From the NCBI GenBank assembly GCA_964491535.1, contig CAZBGR010000007.1, positions 1 through 30,687 of the forward strand: DNA of 30,687 nt. The letters run 5' to 3'. Positions 23,173 to 30,687 of this stretch are shown here, one piece after another; position 1 is the first letter of the stretch; each line of letters starts with the position of its first letter. The position numbers and the translations under genes were made by a program. Source of the DNA: CAZBGR01 sp964491535 (GTDB lineage: Bacteria; Bacillota_I; Bacilli_A; RF39; UBA660). A model generated the notes under the pieces. That model did not search any database. It was given only the letters and a program-made list of their open reading frames with translations, and had not been told where the DNA came from.

Positions 23173-26100
23173 TTAAAACTCATCATTTGAAATACTAAAA
23201 AACTTGTCAAAAAACTCTAATAATTTATCTAATACTTTGTTTTTAATATTTAATCTATTCTTTGAAAATATACTAATAGGTGGCAACATCTCTGATATAT
23301 CTGTTCCAGTTGTTTCAACTTTTCCAGTTTCAAAAGACTTTTTTATAAAGTTATATGTTAATTCTTTATCTAAGTTCTCGTCTTGTATAATTCTATCTAG
23401 CTCAACCTTTTTCTTACTATTCATAAAGGTTACAAAGTCAGCATATACATCGCTTTGATTATTAACAGATGCAATAAACTCTTCTATTAAATCCTTTTTA
23501 TTTCTTAATTCAGGACTAGACATAATTGCTTTATTAATAGTAACCAATATTTCTTTTTCCTCTTTGTTACCATCACTATATTTTTGTATTAAAGCCAATA
23601 TATAATCAACATTAACTTCAATTTGTTTTATTAATTCCATTTCAAAGACGATATCATCAATAATATCAACTTTATCACCCTTTACAGTTCCCCTAAACTC
23701 ATTATATGTATCAATATACATCGAATGATAATCCTGAACTTCACGATCACTCAGTAATTTTCCATCTTTGTATTTATCAAAGGTTGATAAGATATTTGTA
23801 ACTTTTAAAATTGCACCATATAATTTAACAAAATCTTTTTTGTTTTGTTCCCCTTTTATTAATTCACCAACTGGATATTTTTTTAATAATTCTTCTATTA
23901 AACTTTTATATCCTGGAAACTCTTTACCGTTATCATTATACCCATAATAATAATCTTCATATGGTTTAAGCAATACTATACTAGATGCCTCATTATTCCC
24001 AAAAAGACCTAAAGCTTCTTCTAAATGTTTTTCTAAATCTCTAAAACAAATGATGTTACCGAATGTTTTGACTGAGTTTAAAATTCTATTTGTTCTAGAA
24101 AAAGCTTGTATTAAACCGTGAAACTTTAAATTTTTATCTACCCATAAAGTATTCAATGTTTTAGCATCAAATCCTGTTAAAAACATGTTAACAACAATTA
24201 AAATATCAATTTCCTTATTCTTCATTCTTAGCGATACATCTTTATAATAGTTTTGAAACTTATCAGAAGAGGTATCATAACTTGTCCCAAAATATTCATT
24301 ATAATCTTTGATTGCTAAATCAAGATAATCTCTATCACTTTGACTCAACCTTTCAGTCGATTCGGAGTTCTCATCTAAAATACCATCAGCAACTTCATCA
24401 TCAACACCAAAACTATAAATAAGTGCAACCTTTAAACTATGATTAATATTATTTTTAAATGCTTCATAATAATTTTTAGCCATACTTATAGAAGATACTG
24501 CTATAATGGAATTAAAGCCGTTAATATTCCTTTTTAACTTCTTTTCGGTAACCTTATTACTTCTAGCAACTTCTTCTAAGTTTTCTAATGTATTATAAAC
24601 ATAAGATTGATTGGTTTTTGTTTTAATAGCAAAATGATTAATAATATAATCGGTAATTAAATTGATTCTAAGAAGATTATTAAATGCACTTTCTTTATTG
24701 ATTGCCAAAACCTTTTCATCTTTAATGTCATCTTTAATATCAATCGTTTTAACAAACTCATATCTAAATGGTAAAACGTTTTTATCATTAATAGCATTCA
24801 CAATTGTATAAGTATGTAACTTCTCACCAAATACTTGTTCTGTTGTTTGCATAATACCTTTTATAGTATTACAATTTTCTTTAAAAATGGGAGTCCCAGT
24901 AAATCCAAAAATATAATAATTTTTGAATTTCTTAATTATATTTTTATGCATATTACCAAACTGTGAACGGTGGCACTCATCAAATATAAAAACAACATCT
25001 TTTAAGTACACATTATGCTTTGGGTTTTTCTTAATAAAGTTATCAAGTTTTTGAATAGTAGAAATTATTATTTTATCTTCACTATTCCTCAATTGCCCTT
25101 CTAATATTTTCGTACTAGTATTAGAGTTAGCAGCCCCTTTTTTAAATTTATCATATTCTTTCATAGTTTGATAATCTAAATCTTTTCTATCAACTACAAA
25201 TAAAACCTTATCAATAAACTCTAATTTACTTGCTATTATGGCTGTCTTAAAACTAGTTAGTGTCTTACCACTACCTGTTGTATGCCATATAAAACCGCCT
25301 GCTTTAACACTCCCATAATACTTATAATTATTGGCAATAATAATTCTATTAATAATTTTTTCGGTAGCAACAATTTGGTATGGTCTCATAACTAATAAAT
25401 TATCATCAGTTGTAAAAACAGTATACTTACAAATTAAATTTAATAAAGTATGTTTTGCAAAAAAGGTTTTAGCAAAATCTATTAAATCAATAATAGGATT
25501 ATTATTTTGATCTGCCCAATAAGAAGTAAACTCAAAGCTATTAGCGCTTTTTTTAATAGTTGTTTTTAAATGAAGATCACGAGTTGTGTTGGAGTAATAC
25601 TTAGTATAAGTTCCATTACTAATAACAAAAACTTGAATAAATTCATAAAGTCCTGAACCTGACCAAAAAGAATCTCTTTGATAACGATTTATTTGATTAA
25701 AAGCTTCTCTAATATCAACCCCACGTCTTTTAAGTTCAATATGAATCATAGGAAGACCATTAATTAAAACTGTAACATCATATCTATTTTCATAATTACC
25801 AGTATTTTCATACTGGTTTATAACCTGTAGTTTATTATTATGAATATTATCTTTATCAATTAAATAAATGTTTTTAAAAGAACCATCTTCTAAAGTAATT
25901 GTTTGAATATAATCTTCTTGAATTAACCTAGTCTTCTCTAAAATACCATTATTAGGATTAGCAATAATTTTATTAAAGAAATCATTCCACTCATCATCAG
26001 TAAATTTATGGTTGTTTAACTGTTCTAACTTATCCCTTAAATTTAAAATTAAATCTTCTTCATTACTTATATTTAATCTTTCATATGATTGACTAACTAA

Positions 26101-26226
26101 AGTTTCAATAAATTCTTGTTCAAGTTCGGCTTCACTTTGATAAGTTTTATCTTTCTCCCTTAATCTTTTATATTCACTTATAACAGTCGAACTCATATTC
26201 TCAGATATTATATTAATATTAGTCAT
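23173..26226 (-). CDS. hsdR: Type I restriction enzyme R subunit (HsdR)
   Basis: HsdR is the motor and nuclease subunit of type I restriction enzymes. It translocates DNA with ATP and cuts far from the site. The 1017-residue protein is full length. The N-terminal PD-(D/E)xK nuclease has D150 and ELK (E164, K166) followed by the QxxxY-type QINRYQR. The superfamily 2 motor has Walker A TTGSGKT (316-322), a DECH box (416-419), TGTP in motif III, and motif VI-like QAFSRTNR. The C-terminal helical region should bind the methylase core. A GGAGG site inside the end of the hsdS remnant precedes the ATG, with an 8-bp gene overlap. The adjacent remnant of another hsdR shows this gene originally belonged to a different hsdS. 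Confidence 0.95.
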   Translation of the reverse strand: MTNINIISENMSSTVISEYKRLREKDKTYQSEAELEQEFIETLVSQSYERLNISNEEDLILNLRDKLEQLNNHKFTDDEWNDFFNKIIANPNNGILEKTRLIQEDYIQTITLEDGSFKNIYLIDKDNIHNNKLQVINQYENTGNYENRYDVTVLINGLPMIHIELKRRGVDIREAFNQINRYQRDSFWSGSGLYEFIQVFVISNGTYTKYYSNTTRDLHLKTTIKKSANSFEFTSYWADQNNNPIIDLIDFAKTFFAKHTLLNLICKYTVFTTDDNLLVMRPYQIVATEKIINRIIIANNYKYYGSVKAGGFIWHTTGSGKTLTSFKTAIIASKLEFIDKVLFVVDRKDLDYQTMKEYDKFKKGAANSNTSTKILEGQLRNSEDKIIISTIQKLDNFIKKNPKHNVYLKDVVFIFDECHRSQFGNMHKNIIKKFKNYYIFGFTGTPIFKENCNTIKGIMQTTEQVFGEKLHTYTIVNAINDKNVLPFRYEFVKTIDIKDDIKDEKVLAINKESAFNNLLRINLITDYIINHFAIKTKTNQSYVYNTLENLEEVARSNKVTEKKLKRNINGFNSIIAVSSISMAKNYYEAFKNNINHSLKVALIYSFGVDDEVADGILDENSESTERLSQSDRDYLDLAIKDYNEYFGTSYDTSSDKFQNYYKDVSLRMKNKEIDILIVVNMFLTGFDAKTLNTLWVDKNLKFHGLIQAFSRTNRILNSVKTFGNIICFRDLEKHLEEALGLFGNNEASSIVLLKPYEDYYYGYNDNGKEFPGYKSLIEELLKKYPVGELIKGEQNKKDFVKLYGAILKVTNILSTFDKYKDGKLLSDREVQDYHSMYIDTYNEFRGTVKGDKVDIIDDIVFEMELIKQIEVNVDYILALIQKYSDGNKEEKEILVTINKAIMSSPELRNKKDLIEEFIASVNNQSDVYADFVTFMNSKKKVELDRIIQDENLDKELTYNFIKKSFETGKVETTGTDISEMLPPISIFSKNRLNIKNKVLDKLLEFFDKFFSISNDEF

Positions 26227-26485
26227 TAGATACCTCCTTAAAACTTAATAATTTATTTCTGTAATATTCATACTGCTGCTTTCTTGCTTTGATTTCTGCA
26301 GGTATACCAACTGATAAATCATTAACTAATTTATCAAACTTATCAAGTATTGATACTATTTGTTTTTGTTTTGATAAAGAAGGGATGGGGATTTTTACAT
26401 TTTCTAATTTTCTTGGTGTTACTTCAATAACTTTTGTGCCTTGGGCTAACTTTCTTTTTTCTTTAAAAAACATATATGTTTGTAA
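26219..26485 (-). pseudogene. 3' remnant of a second hsdS gene
   Basis: The frame ending at 26219 encodes the last ~85 residues of an HsdS. It starts inside target-recognition domain 2 (about TYMFFKEKRKLAQGTKVIEV) and runs through the conserved tail IPIPSLSKQKQIVSILDKFDKLVNDLSVGIPAEIKARKQQ and YEYYRNKLLSFKE. The intact hsdS ends the same way (IPIPPLAEQERIVSILDKFETLVND...YEYYREKLLSFKE). The open frame runs from an ATG at 26542, but its first ~22 codons are only a shifted reading of the hsdR remnant, so I place the hsdS boundary near 26480. It supplies the ribosome binding site of hsdR. It is unlikely to make a working specificity subunit alone. Confidence 0.8.
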
Positions 26486-26615
26486 GCAGCCTAATAAATT
26501 CTTTTTCAAGGGCAGCTTCAGATTGATATTTTTGACCTTCAACCCTATATTCTGGACTATATTCAGCTACAACAGTTACATCATCAGTTGAAGCTACTAT
26601 ATTATAAGAAGTCAT
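26463..26615 (-). pseudogene. 5' remnant of a second hsdR gene
   Basis: An ATG at 26613-26615 with AAAGGAGG at 7-base spacing starts a 50-codon frame: MTSYNIVASTDDVTVVAEYS and PEYRVEGQKYQSEAALEKEF, then IRLL before it diverges and stops. This is the standard HsdR N-terminus (VVAEYxPE...YQSEAxLExEFIxLL). The intact hsdR downstream begins in a parallel but clearly different way (ISEYKRLREKDKTYQSEAELEQEFIETL). It follows hsdS with the same spacing that the intact hsdR has to the hsdS remnant. The sequence after residue ~44 passes into hsdS remnant DNA. It is too short for the locus annotation to show as a normal gene. Confidence 0.8.
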
Positions 26616-26617
26616 AT

Positions 26618-27877
26618 TTATACCTCCTTTGCATCTAATTCCTTAAAGGACAATAGTTTTTCCCTATAATATTCATATTGTTTTTGTCTAGCCTCTATCT
26701 CTGCAGGCAAACCTATGGATATATCATTAACAAGAGTTTCAAATTTATCTAGGATAGATACTATTCGTTCTTGTTCGGCTAGGGGAGGGATGGGGATTTT
26801 GTATTCAAGTAATCTATCTCTACTTAATCTTGTAACTTTTGCACCATGTGCATACCTTTCTTTATATCTACTAAAATCAGTAGTTTTTAATAAGTAAGTT
26901 ATATATTTAGTATTTTGATTATGTCTAAATGCAAACATATCTCCACTTATACAAACATCATCTCCAAACCATCCCAACGGGGTACAAATATCTTCTATGT
27001 TTTCACTCACTCCAGAAATAAGCACATCTCCTTTTTGTGCTTTTCTAAGTTTTTTAGAATGTTCTTTTGTTACAAAAGAGATAGTTTCATCTGCAAAAGT
27101 ACCATAATAAGTATATATTTGACCATAATGAATACAGGGAACCCCTTCAGACCTAAAGTGTTTCTTCTGTAACCCACTACCTCTTATTAATTCTCCTACC
27201 TCCCCTAAAGTCTTCCACTCCACCTCATCCCCAAAGGTCAATAACTCATCTCTATAATATTCATATTGTTTTTCTCTTGCTGTAAGCTCTGCTGTAAGCT
27301 CTGCTGTAAGCTCTGCTGTAAGCTCTGTGAAATTGTCCAGAATACGGACAATTTCCTCTTGGACTGGGAGAGGGGGTAGGGGGATTTCTATTTCTAGCAT
27401 TCTTTTTCTAGATATATTGTATCTAGTCACCCCATTGGAAGCTTTAATTATTTGTCTTCTTATATTATGAGATCTGAATAAATATTTTGAAAATCCAGGT
27501 ATTAAAAGCTCCCTATCGTTTAACCTAAATCCAATACAAAAACTATTTAGATAGATATCTTCATCCACCCTTTCGGTTAATACAGAAGACATACCACTCT
27601 CAAGCAATGATTCAGATGATCCAGTAAAAATAATATCCCCATATTCGACTATGTTTTGCTTTTCATTTTCCTTGATTATAACCTTCTCATTAGTATTCAA
27701 GTCTATCTCAATATTAGCAAATACATTCATATAGGTTATATATCTCCTATTGCCTTTTTCGAAATCATTTTTATTTTTTCCTGACAAGCCCCCGTAGAAA
27801 TACCCAATTTCCCCTAATTTCACATATTCAACCCCATTAGGGCATATTTCATTTATCAATTTATCTAACTTATTCAT
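26618..27877 (-). CDS. hsdS: Type I restriction enzyme specificity subunit (HsdS)
   Basis: HsdS holds the two DNA-recognition domains of a type I methylase/restriction complex. The 419-residue protein is complete. It has TRD1 (about 15-165), a central conserved region LPPLPVQEEIVRILDNFTEL with a long helix ending EKQYEYYRDELLTF, TRD2 (about 220-365), and the matching C-terminal conserved region ending EKQYEYYREKLLSF-like. The central helix contains a tandem ELTA/TAEL repeat (residues 185-200) encoded by four perfect 12-bp units. Such TAEL repeats fix the spacer length between the two half-sites in EcoR124-type enzymes. It overlaps rhuM by 8 bp. Its stop codon is embedded in the ribosome binding site of the hsdR remnant. 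Confidence 0.94.
   Translation of the reverse strand: MNKLDKLINEICPNGVEYVKLGEIGYFYGGLSGKNKNDFEKGNRRYITYMNVFANIEIDLNTNEKVIIKENEKQNIVEYGDIIFTGSSESLLESGMSSVLTERVDEDIYLNSFCIGFRLNDRELLIPGFSKYLFRSHNIRRQIIKASNGVTRYNISRKRMLEIEIPLPPLPVQEEIVRILDNFTELTAELTAELTAELTAREKQYEYYRDELLTFGDEVEWKTLGEVGELIRGSGLQKKHFRSEGVPCIHYGQIYTYYGTFADETISFVTKEHSKKLRKAQKGDVLISGVSENIEDICTPLGWFGDDVCISGDMFAFRHNQNTKYITYLLKTTDFSRYKERYAHGAKVTRLSRDRLLEYKIPIPPLAEQERIVSILDKFETLVNDISIGLPAEIEARQKQYEYYREKLLSFKELDAKEV
27278..27325 (-). repeat. Four perfect 12-bp tandem repeats in hsdS (TAEL spacer)
   Basis: The unit TGCTGTAAGCTC (plus strand) occurs four times without change at 27278-27289, 27290-27301, 27302-27313 and 27314-27325. Each unit adds four residues (TAEL) to the helix between the two recognition domains, so gain or loss of a unit keeps the frame and alters specificity. 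Confidence 0.95.
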
Positions 27878-28928
27878 GATCTACTTCCTTTGATATTTTA
27901 GGTAGTTCCTTATTTAATAAGAATCTATCAAAATCACTTTGATAAAGTTTATCTTGGATAACTCTATATTTTTCAAATTCAGTTTCAGCATGAAGTTTTG
28001 CTTCTTCAGTAGTAATTTTGCCAGGTCCAGTTAAAATCTCATTTCCATTGAACTCTAAAAAACTATCAAGTCTTTGTGCCCAGTCATTCATAGTCATAGG
28101 AATGTGTCTTTCGGCTTGCAATTCCGCATAATCTAAATACAAAGATACTATTCTTTGTAAATATGATAACTCTTTACTATTTAAATAATTCTTTGCAATA
28201 GACACATCAGCTTTAACTATTTTTCCTTCTGGTGCGGATTCCCAGCTTGTTAATCCCATATTTTTTTTACCCGCATCAGCTCTTTTTATAATTAACTCCG
28301 CTGCTGTATGCCTATGCACAGCCCAGTGCGTCTTGTTTTGGACAGTCTGAAAGAATAATTTAGTTGTTGTAGCATTTTTATCATAATCAAAAGCAGTAGA
28401 ATAAAGATCAGTTATCTTTTGATAAAATTTACGTTCAGATAATCTTATTTCACGAATTGTTTGTAATTGTCTTTCAAAGTATTCATCTGTAAACATATGC
28501 CCTTTTATTAGGCGTTCTTTGTCCATCACCCAGCCTTGTATAGTGTAATCTTTAACAATTTGTCCAACCCATTTACGAAATCGAACTGCTCTTTCATTAT
28601 TAACTTTAAACCCTATCGCAATAATCATTTGCAAATTATAATGTTTAACTTCCCTTGAGACATCTCTAGAACCCTCTTTTTGAACTATTCGAAAATTCCG
28701 AATAGTTGCTTGTTCTAATAATTCATTATCTAAATATATATTTTTTATATGTTCATTAATTGTAGGAATGTTAACATCATACAAGGTTGATAACATCTTT
28801 TGTGTTAACCAAATATTCTCATTCTCATAGCGCATCTCTAAGCTATCTTCATTGTCCCCAGTTGATGCCACATAAGTCAAATATTCAGCAGCTGAGGAAG
28901 TAATCAGTTTCAAATTATTTTGTTTCAT
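27870..28928 (-). CDS. RhuM-family protein within the type I operon
   Basis: The 352-residue protein matches the RhuM family, named from a Salmonella pathogenicity-island gene. Typical segments are IWLTQKMLSTLYDVNIPTIN, EHIKNIYLDNEL, ATIRNFRIVQKEGSRDVSRE, VKHYNLQMIIAIGFKV and RAVRFRKWV. NATTTKLFFQTVQNKTHWAV and HRHTAAELI follow. The N-terminal part looks like a DNA-binding anti-repressor-type domain. Biochemical function is not established; members often sit inside type I restriction operons between hsdM and hsdS, as here. It overlaps hsdM by 14 bp and hsdS by 8 bp, so it is made together with them and may modulate the complex. Confidence 0.88.
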   Translation of the reverse strand: MKQNNLKLITSSAAEYLTYVASTGDNEDSLEMRYENENIWLTQKMLSTLYDVNIPTINEHIKNIYLDNELLEQATIRNFRIVQKEGSRDVSREVKHYNLQMIIAIGFKVNNERAVRFRKWVGQIVKDYTIQGWVMDKERLIKGHMFTDEYFERQLQTIREIRLSERKFYQKITDLYSTAFDYDKNATTTKLFFQTVQNKTHWAVHRHTAAELIIKRADAGKKNMGLTSWESAPEGKIVKADVSIAKNYLNSKELSYLQRIVSLYLDYAELQAERHIPMTMNDWAQRLDSFLEFNGNEILTGPGKITTEEAKLHAETEFEKYRVIQDKLYQSDFDRFLLNKELPKISKEVDHE

Positions 28929-30486
28929 TATCCACCTCTATTTCAGCTAATATTTTATTAATTTCAATTCTTAATATTCGTTGTTTTAATACAATATCTT
29001 CTATTTTTTTGTTTAATTCTTTAATATTTATTTTTTCCCTAATATCTTCTTTTTCTACATATGTTGATATAGATAGATTATAATCATTTTCTTTCACTTC
29101 TTCAAATGATACTAGTTTAGTTTTATATTCAACTTCTTCCTTTGTTTCTACCAATTTTAAAATATCGTTAATATTGGCATTACTTAATTTATTTTTGTTA
29201 GTGCCTCTAATAAAATCATCAGACGCATCAATAAATAAAATATTATTATCGATTTTGCTTTTCTTTAACACTAAAATGCAAGTTGCTATACTTGTTCCAA
29301 AAAATAAATCACTTGGTAATTGAATAACAGTATCAACAAAGTTATTATCTATTAAGTATTTTCTTATCTTTTTCTCGGCACCACTTCTATAAAGAATACC
29401 TGGAAAAACAACTATTGCAGCTGTACCTTTTTCAGATAACCAAGATAACATATGCATAATAAAAGCATAATCTGCCTTTGATTTAGGGGCTAAAACTCCT
29501 GCCGGGGCATATCTAGGATCATTAATCAAAAGTGAGTTAGAATCTCCATCCCACTTAATTGAATATGGAGGATTTGAAACAATTGCATCAAACGGTTCAT
29601 AATCCCAATGTTTTGGATTAGTTAATGTATCTCCTCTTTCAATACTAAATTTATTATAATTGATATCATGTAAGAACATATTGATTCTACATAAATTATA
29701 AGTTGTTAAGTTTATTTCTTGCCCATAAAATCCTTGTTTTACATTTTCTTTACCTAATATTTTTGCATAATTTAAAAGTAGTGAACCTGACCCACATGCA
29801 GGATCATAAACCCTATTAACTTCTGTTTTACCTATTAAAGTTATTTTGGTTAGTAAATTACCAACCTCTTGAGGAGTAAAAAATTCACCACCTGATTTAC
29901 CGGCATTTGATGCGTACATCATCATTAAATATTCATATGCATCACCAAACGCATCAATAGTATTATCTTGATAGTTACCAAGTTTTAATTCCCCAATTGC
30001 ATTTAATAATTTAACTAGTTTTTCATTTCTTTCATTAACTGTATTTCCAAGTTTACTACTATTAACATCGAGATCATCAAATAGTCCTTGAACATCTTTT
30101 TCTGAAGGTTTACCTTTGGCAGAAGCTTCAATGTTTTTGAAAATATTAGTAAGTGTTATATTTAAGTCTTGATTGTTTTTTGCATTTCTTCTTACATTAC
30201 AAAAAAGTTCACTAGGAAGAATATAAAAACCTTTATCAATAACTATATCTTCTCTACCATTTTCGGCCATTTCATCTGATATAGCTGAATAATTAAAATT
30301 AGGTTCTACTTTTCTTTGTAAACCATTGATATAATCTTCTAAATTTTCAGATATAAATCTGTAAAAAAGAAGTCCTAGAACGTATTGTTTGAAATCCCAA
30401 CCATCAACTGAACCTCTTAAATCATTCGCAATCCTCCATATTGTTTTATGTAGTTCATCTCTTTCCATTTCCTTTTTATTAGCCAT
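28915..30486 (-). CDS. hsdM: Type I restriction enzyme modification subunit (HsdM)
   Basis: HsdM is the adenine-N6 methyltransferase subunit; two copies pair with one HsdS. The 523-residue protein has the N-terminal helical HsdM domain (about 10-150) and the approach motif GGEFFTPQEVGNLLTK. The SAM-binding motif is DPACGSGSLL (from D228) and the catalytic motif NPPYS (305-309). A C-terminal coiled coil for HsdS binding follows (after 490). The start ATG has GGGTGA upstream. It is the first gene of the type I operon and has its own extended -10 promoter. The N-terminal sequence with VDGWDFKQYVLGLLFYRFISE is characteristic of the EcoR124-like (IC) branch, which fits the TAEL repeats in hsdS. 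Confidence 0.95.
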   Translation of the reverse strand: MANKKEMERDELHKTIWRIANDLRGSVDGWDFKQYVLGLLFYRFISENLEDYINGLQRKVEPNFNYSAISDEMAENGREDIVIDKGFYILPSELFCNVRRNAKNNQDLNITLTNIFKNIEASAKGKPSEKDVQGLFDDLDVNSSKLGNTVNERNEKLVKLLNAIGELKLGNYQDNTIDAFGDAYEYLMMMYASNAGKSGGEFFTPQEVGNLLTKITLIGKTEVNRVYDPACGSGSLLLNYAKILGKENVKQGFYGQEINLTTYNLCRINMFLHDINYNKFSIERGDTLTNPKHWDYEPFDAIVSNPPYSIKWDGDSNSLLINDPRYAPAGVLAPKSKADYAFIMHMLSWLSEKGTAAIVVFPGILYRSGAEKKIRKYLIDNNFVDTVIQLPSDLFFGTSIATCILVLKKSKIDNNILFIDASDDFIRGTNKNKLSNANINDILKLVETKEEVEYKTKLVSFEEVKENDYNLSISTYVEKEDIREKINIKELNKKIEDIVLKQRILRIEINKILAEIEVDNETK

Positions 30487-30491
30487 TAAAT

Positions 30492-30541
30492 CACCCTAAC
30501 CAAATAATAATCTATATATTTATTATATCATAGTTAGAGTG
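30492..30541. promoter_or_regulatory. Promoter of hsdM flanked by an inverted repeat
   Basis: An extended -10 element TGATATAAT (30522-30530, minus strand) lies between CACCCTAAC (30492-30500) and GTTAGAGTG (30533-30541), which pair at 8 of 9 positions. One arm overlaps the ribosome binding site and the other lies just upstream of the -10 box, so a dimeric repressor could bind both. No -35 box is evident. Confidence 0.45.
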
Positions 30542-30544
30542 TGA

Positions 30545-30687
30545 AAAAATAGTTTAATAATCTTTGTTTTTTAATAACTCTTTATAATTATTTATAATGT
30601 TCTTTTATTTTTTTAAGCATTTTTTACTTTTATTTTATTACTTTTTAAAACCGATTATCTTGATACTTACTAATATTTAAAAGAATC
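30545..30687. other. AT-rich end of the window, no gene seen
   Basis: Only very short reading frames with frequent stops occur on both strands. I see no RNA gene, clear hairpin or family match. Confidence 0.5.

Noticed and set aside
26289..27172. Several plus-strand open frames across hsdS and the hsdS remnant.
   Set aside because: They lie opposite conserved hsdS coding sequence and recur because the two hsdS ends are homologous.
27278..27325. Short direct repeats considered as a CRISPR array.
   Set aside because: The units are 12 bp with no spacers, lie in frame inside hsdS, and encode the TAEL helix repeat.
1..30687. Mycoplasma-type genetic code (TGA as Trp).
   Set aside because: All long conserved genes are uninterrupted when TGA is treated as stop, and tryptophan positions in conserved motifs use TGG.

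Overview
The window looks like the chromosome of an AT-rich, low-GC Gram-positive bacterium of the class Bacilli, or a close relative bordering on the Mollicutes. It reads with the standard genetic code: long essential genes (polC, pheT, hsdR) are intact with TGA treated as a stop, and tryptophan is TGG. The Bacilli markers are DnaB/DnaI-type primosome loaders, a PolC replicase, MraZ, a Phe T-box leader and a small acid-soluble spore protein (SspI-like) beside pheST, as in Bacillus. The SspI-like gene suggests the lineage forms, or recently formed, endospores. Many promoters are of the extended -10 kind (TGnTATAAT) with poor -35 boxes. I cannot place the organism at genus level.

Layout. (1) 1-1355, plus strand: rpsT, then a membrane-anchored transglutaminase-like protein. 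(2) 1352-3570, minus: dnaB-dnaI, meeting the previous gene tail to tail over a perfect palindrome that probably terminates both. (3) 3799-4011, plus: sspI. (4) 4006-7742, minus: pheS-pheT behind a Phe-specific (UUC) T-box riboswitch. (5) 7823-11707, minus: a short dcw cluster mraZ-rsmH-ftsL-pbpB, headed by a promoter followed by four GTGG boxes at exact 10-bp spacing (MraZ operator). (6) 11816-18336, minus: polC, miaB, and a DUF134 regulator/DUF5320 pair whose promoter is bracketed by two identical palindromic operators. (7) 18479-19486, minus: an ATP-grasp enzyme.

(8) From about 19.5 kb to the end the window is an accessory defence island, all on the minus strand. It begins with a DpnII-type GATC restriction-modification set (dpnM, dpnA, dpnB-like). 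The nuclease reading frame continues 38 codons upstream of its only usable start and lacks a proper start codon, which suggests a one-base frameshift. Next is a 1.1-kb scar holding an insertion-sequence-like remnant, a broken AbiEi antitoxin gene and other debris. Last is a type I system (hsdM, rhuM-like, hsdS, hsdR). Between hsdS and hsdR lie the first ~45 codons of a different hsdR and the last part of a different hsdS. The present operon therefore looks like a fusion of two type I loci. The hsdS gene carries four perfect 12-bp repeats encoding the TAEL spacer known to set recognition spacing in EcoR124-type enzymes.

I did not find a wholly new system that I can defend. The strongest leads are the fused type I locus with its spacer repeats, the frameshifted DpnII-type nuclease beside intact methylases, and the twin-operator DUF134/DUF5320 unit.
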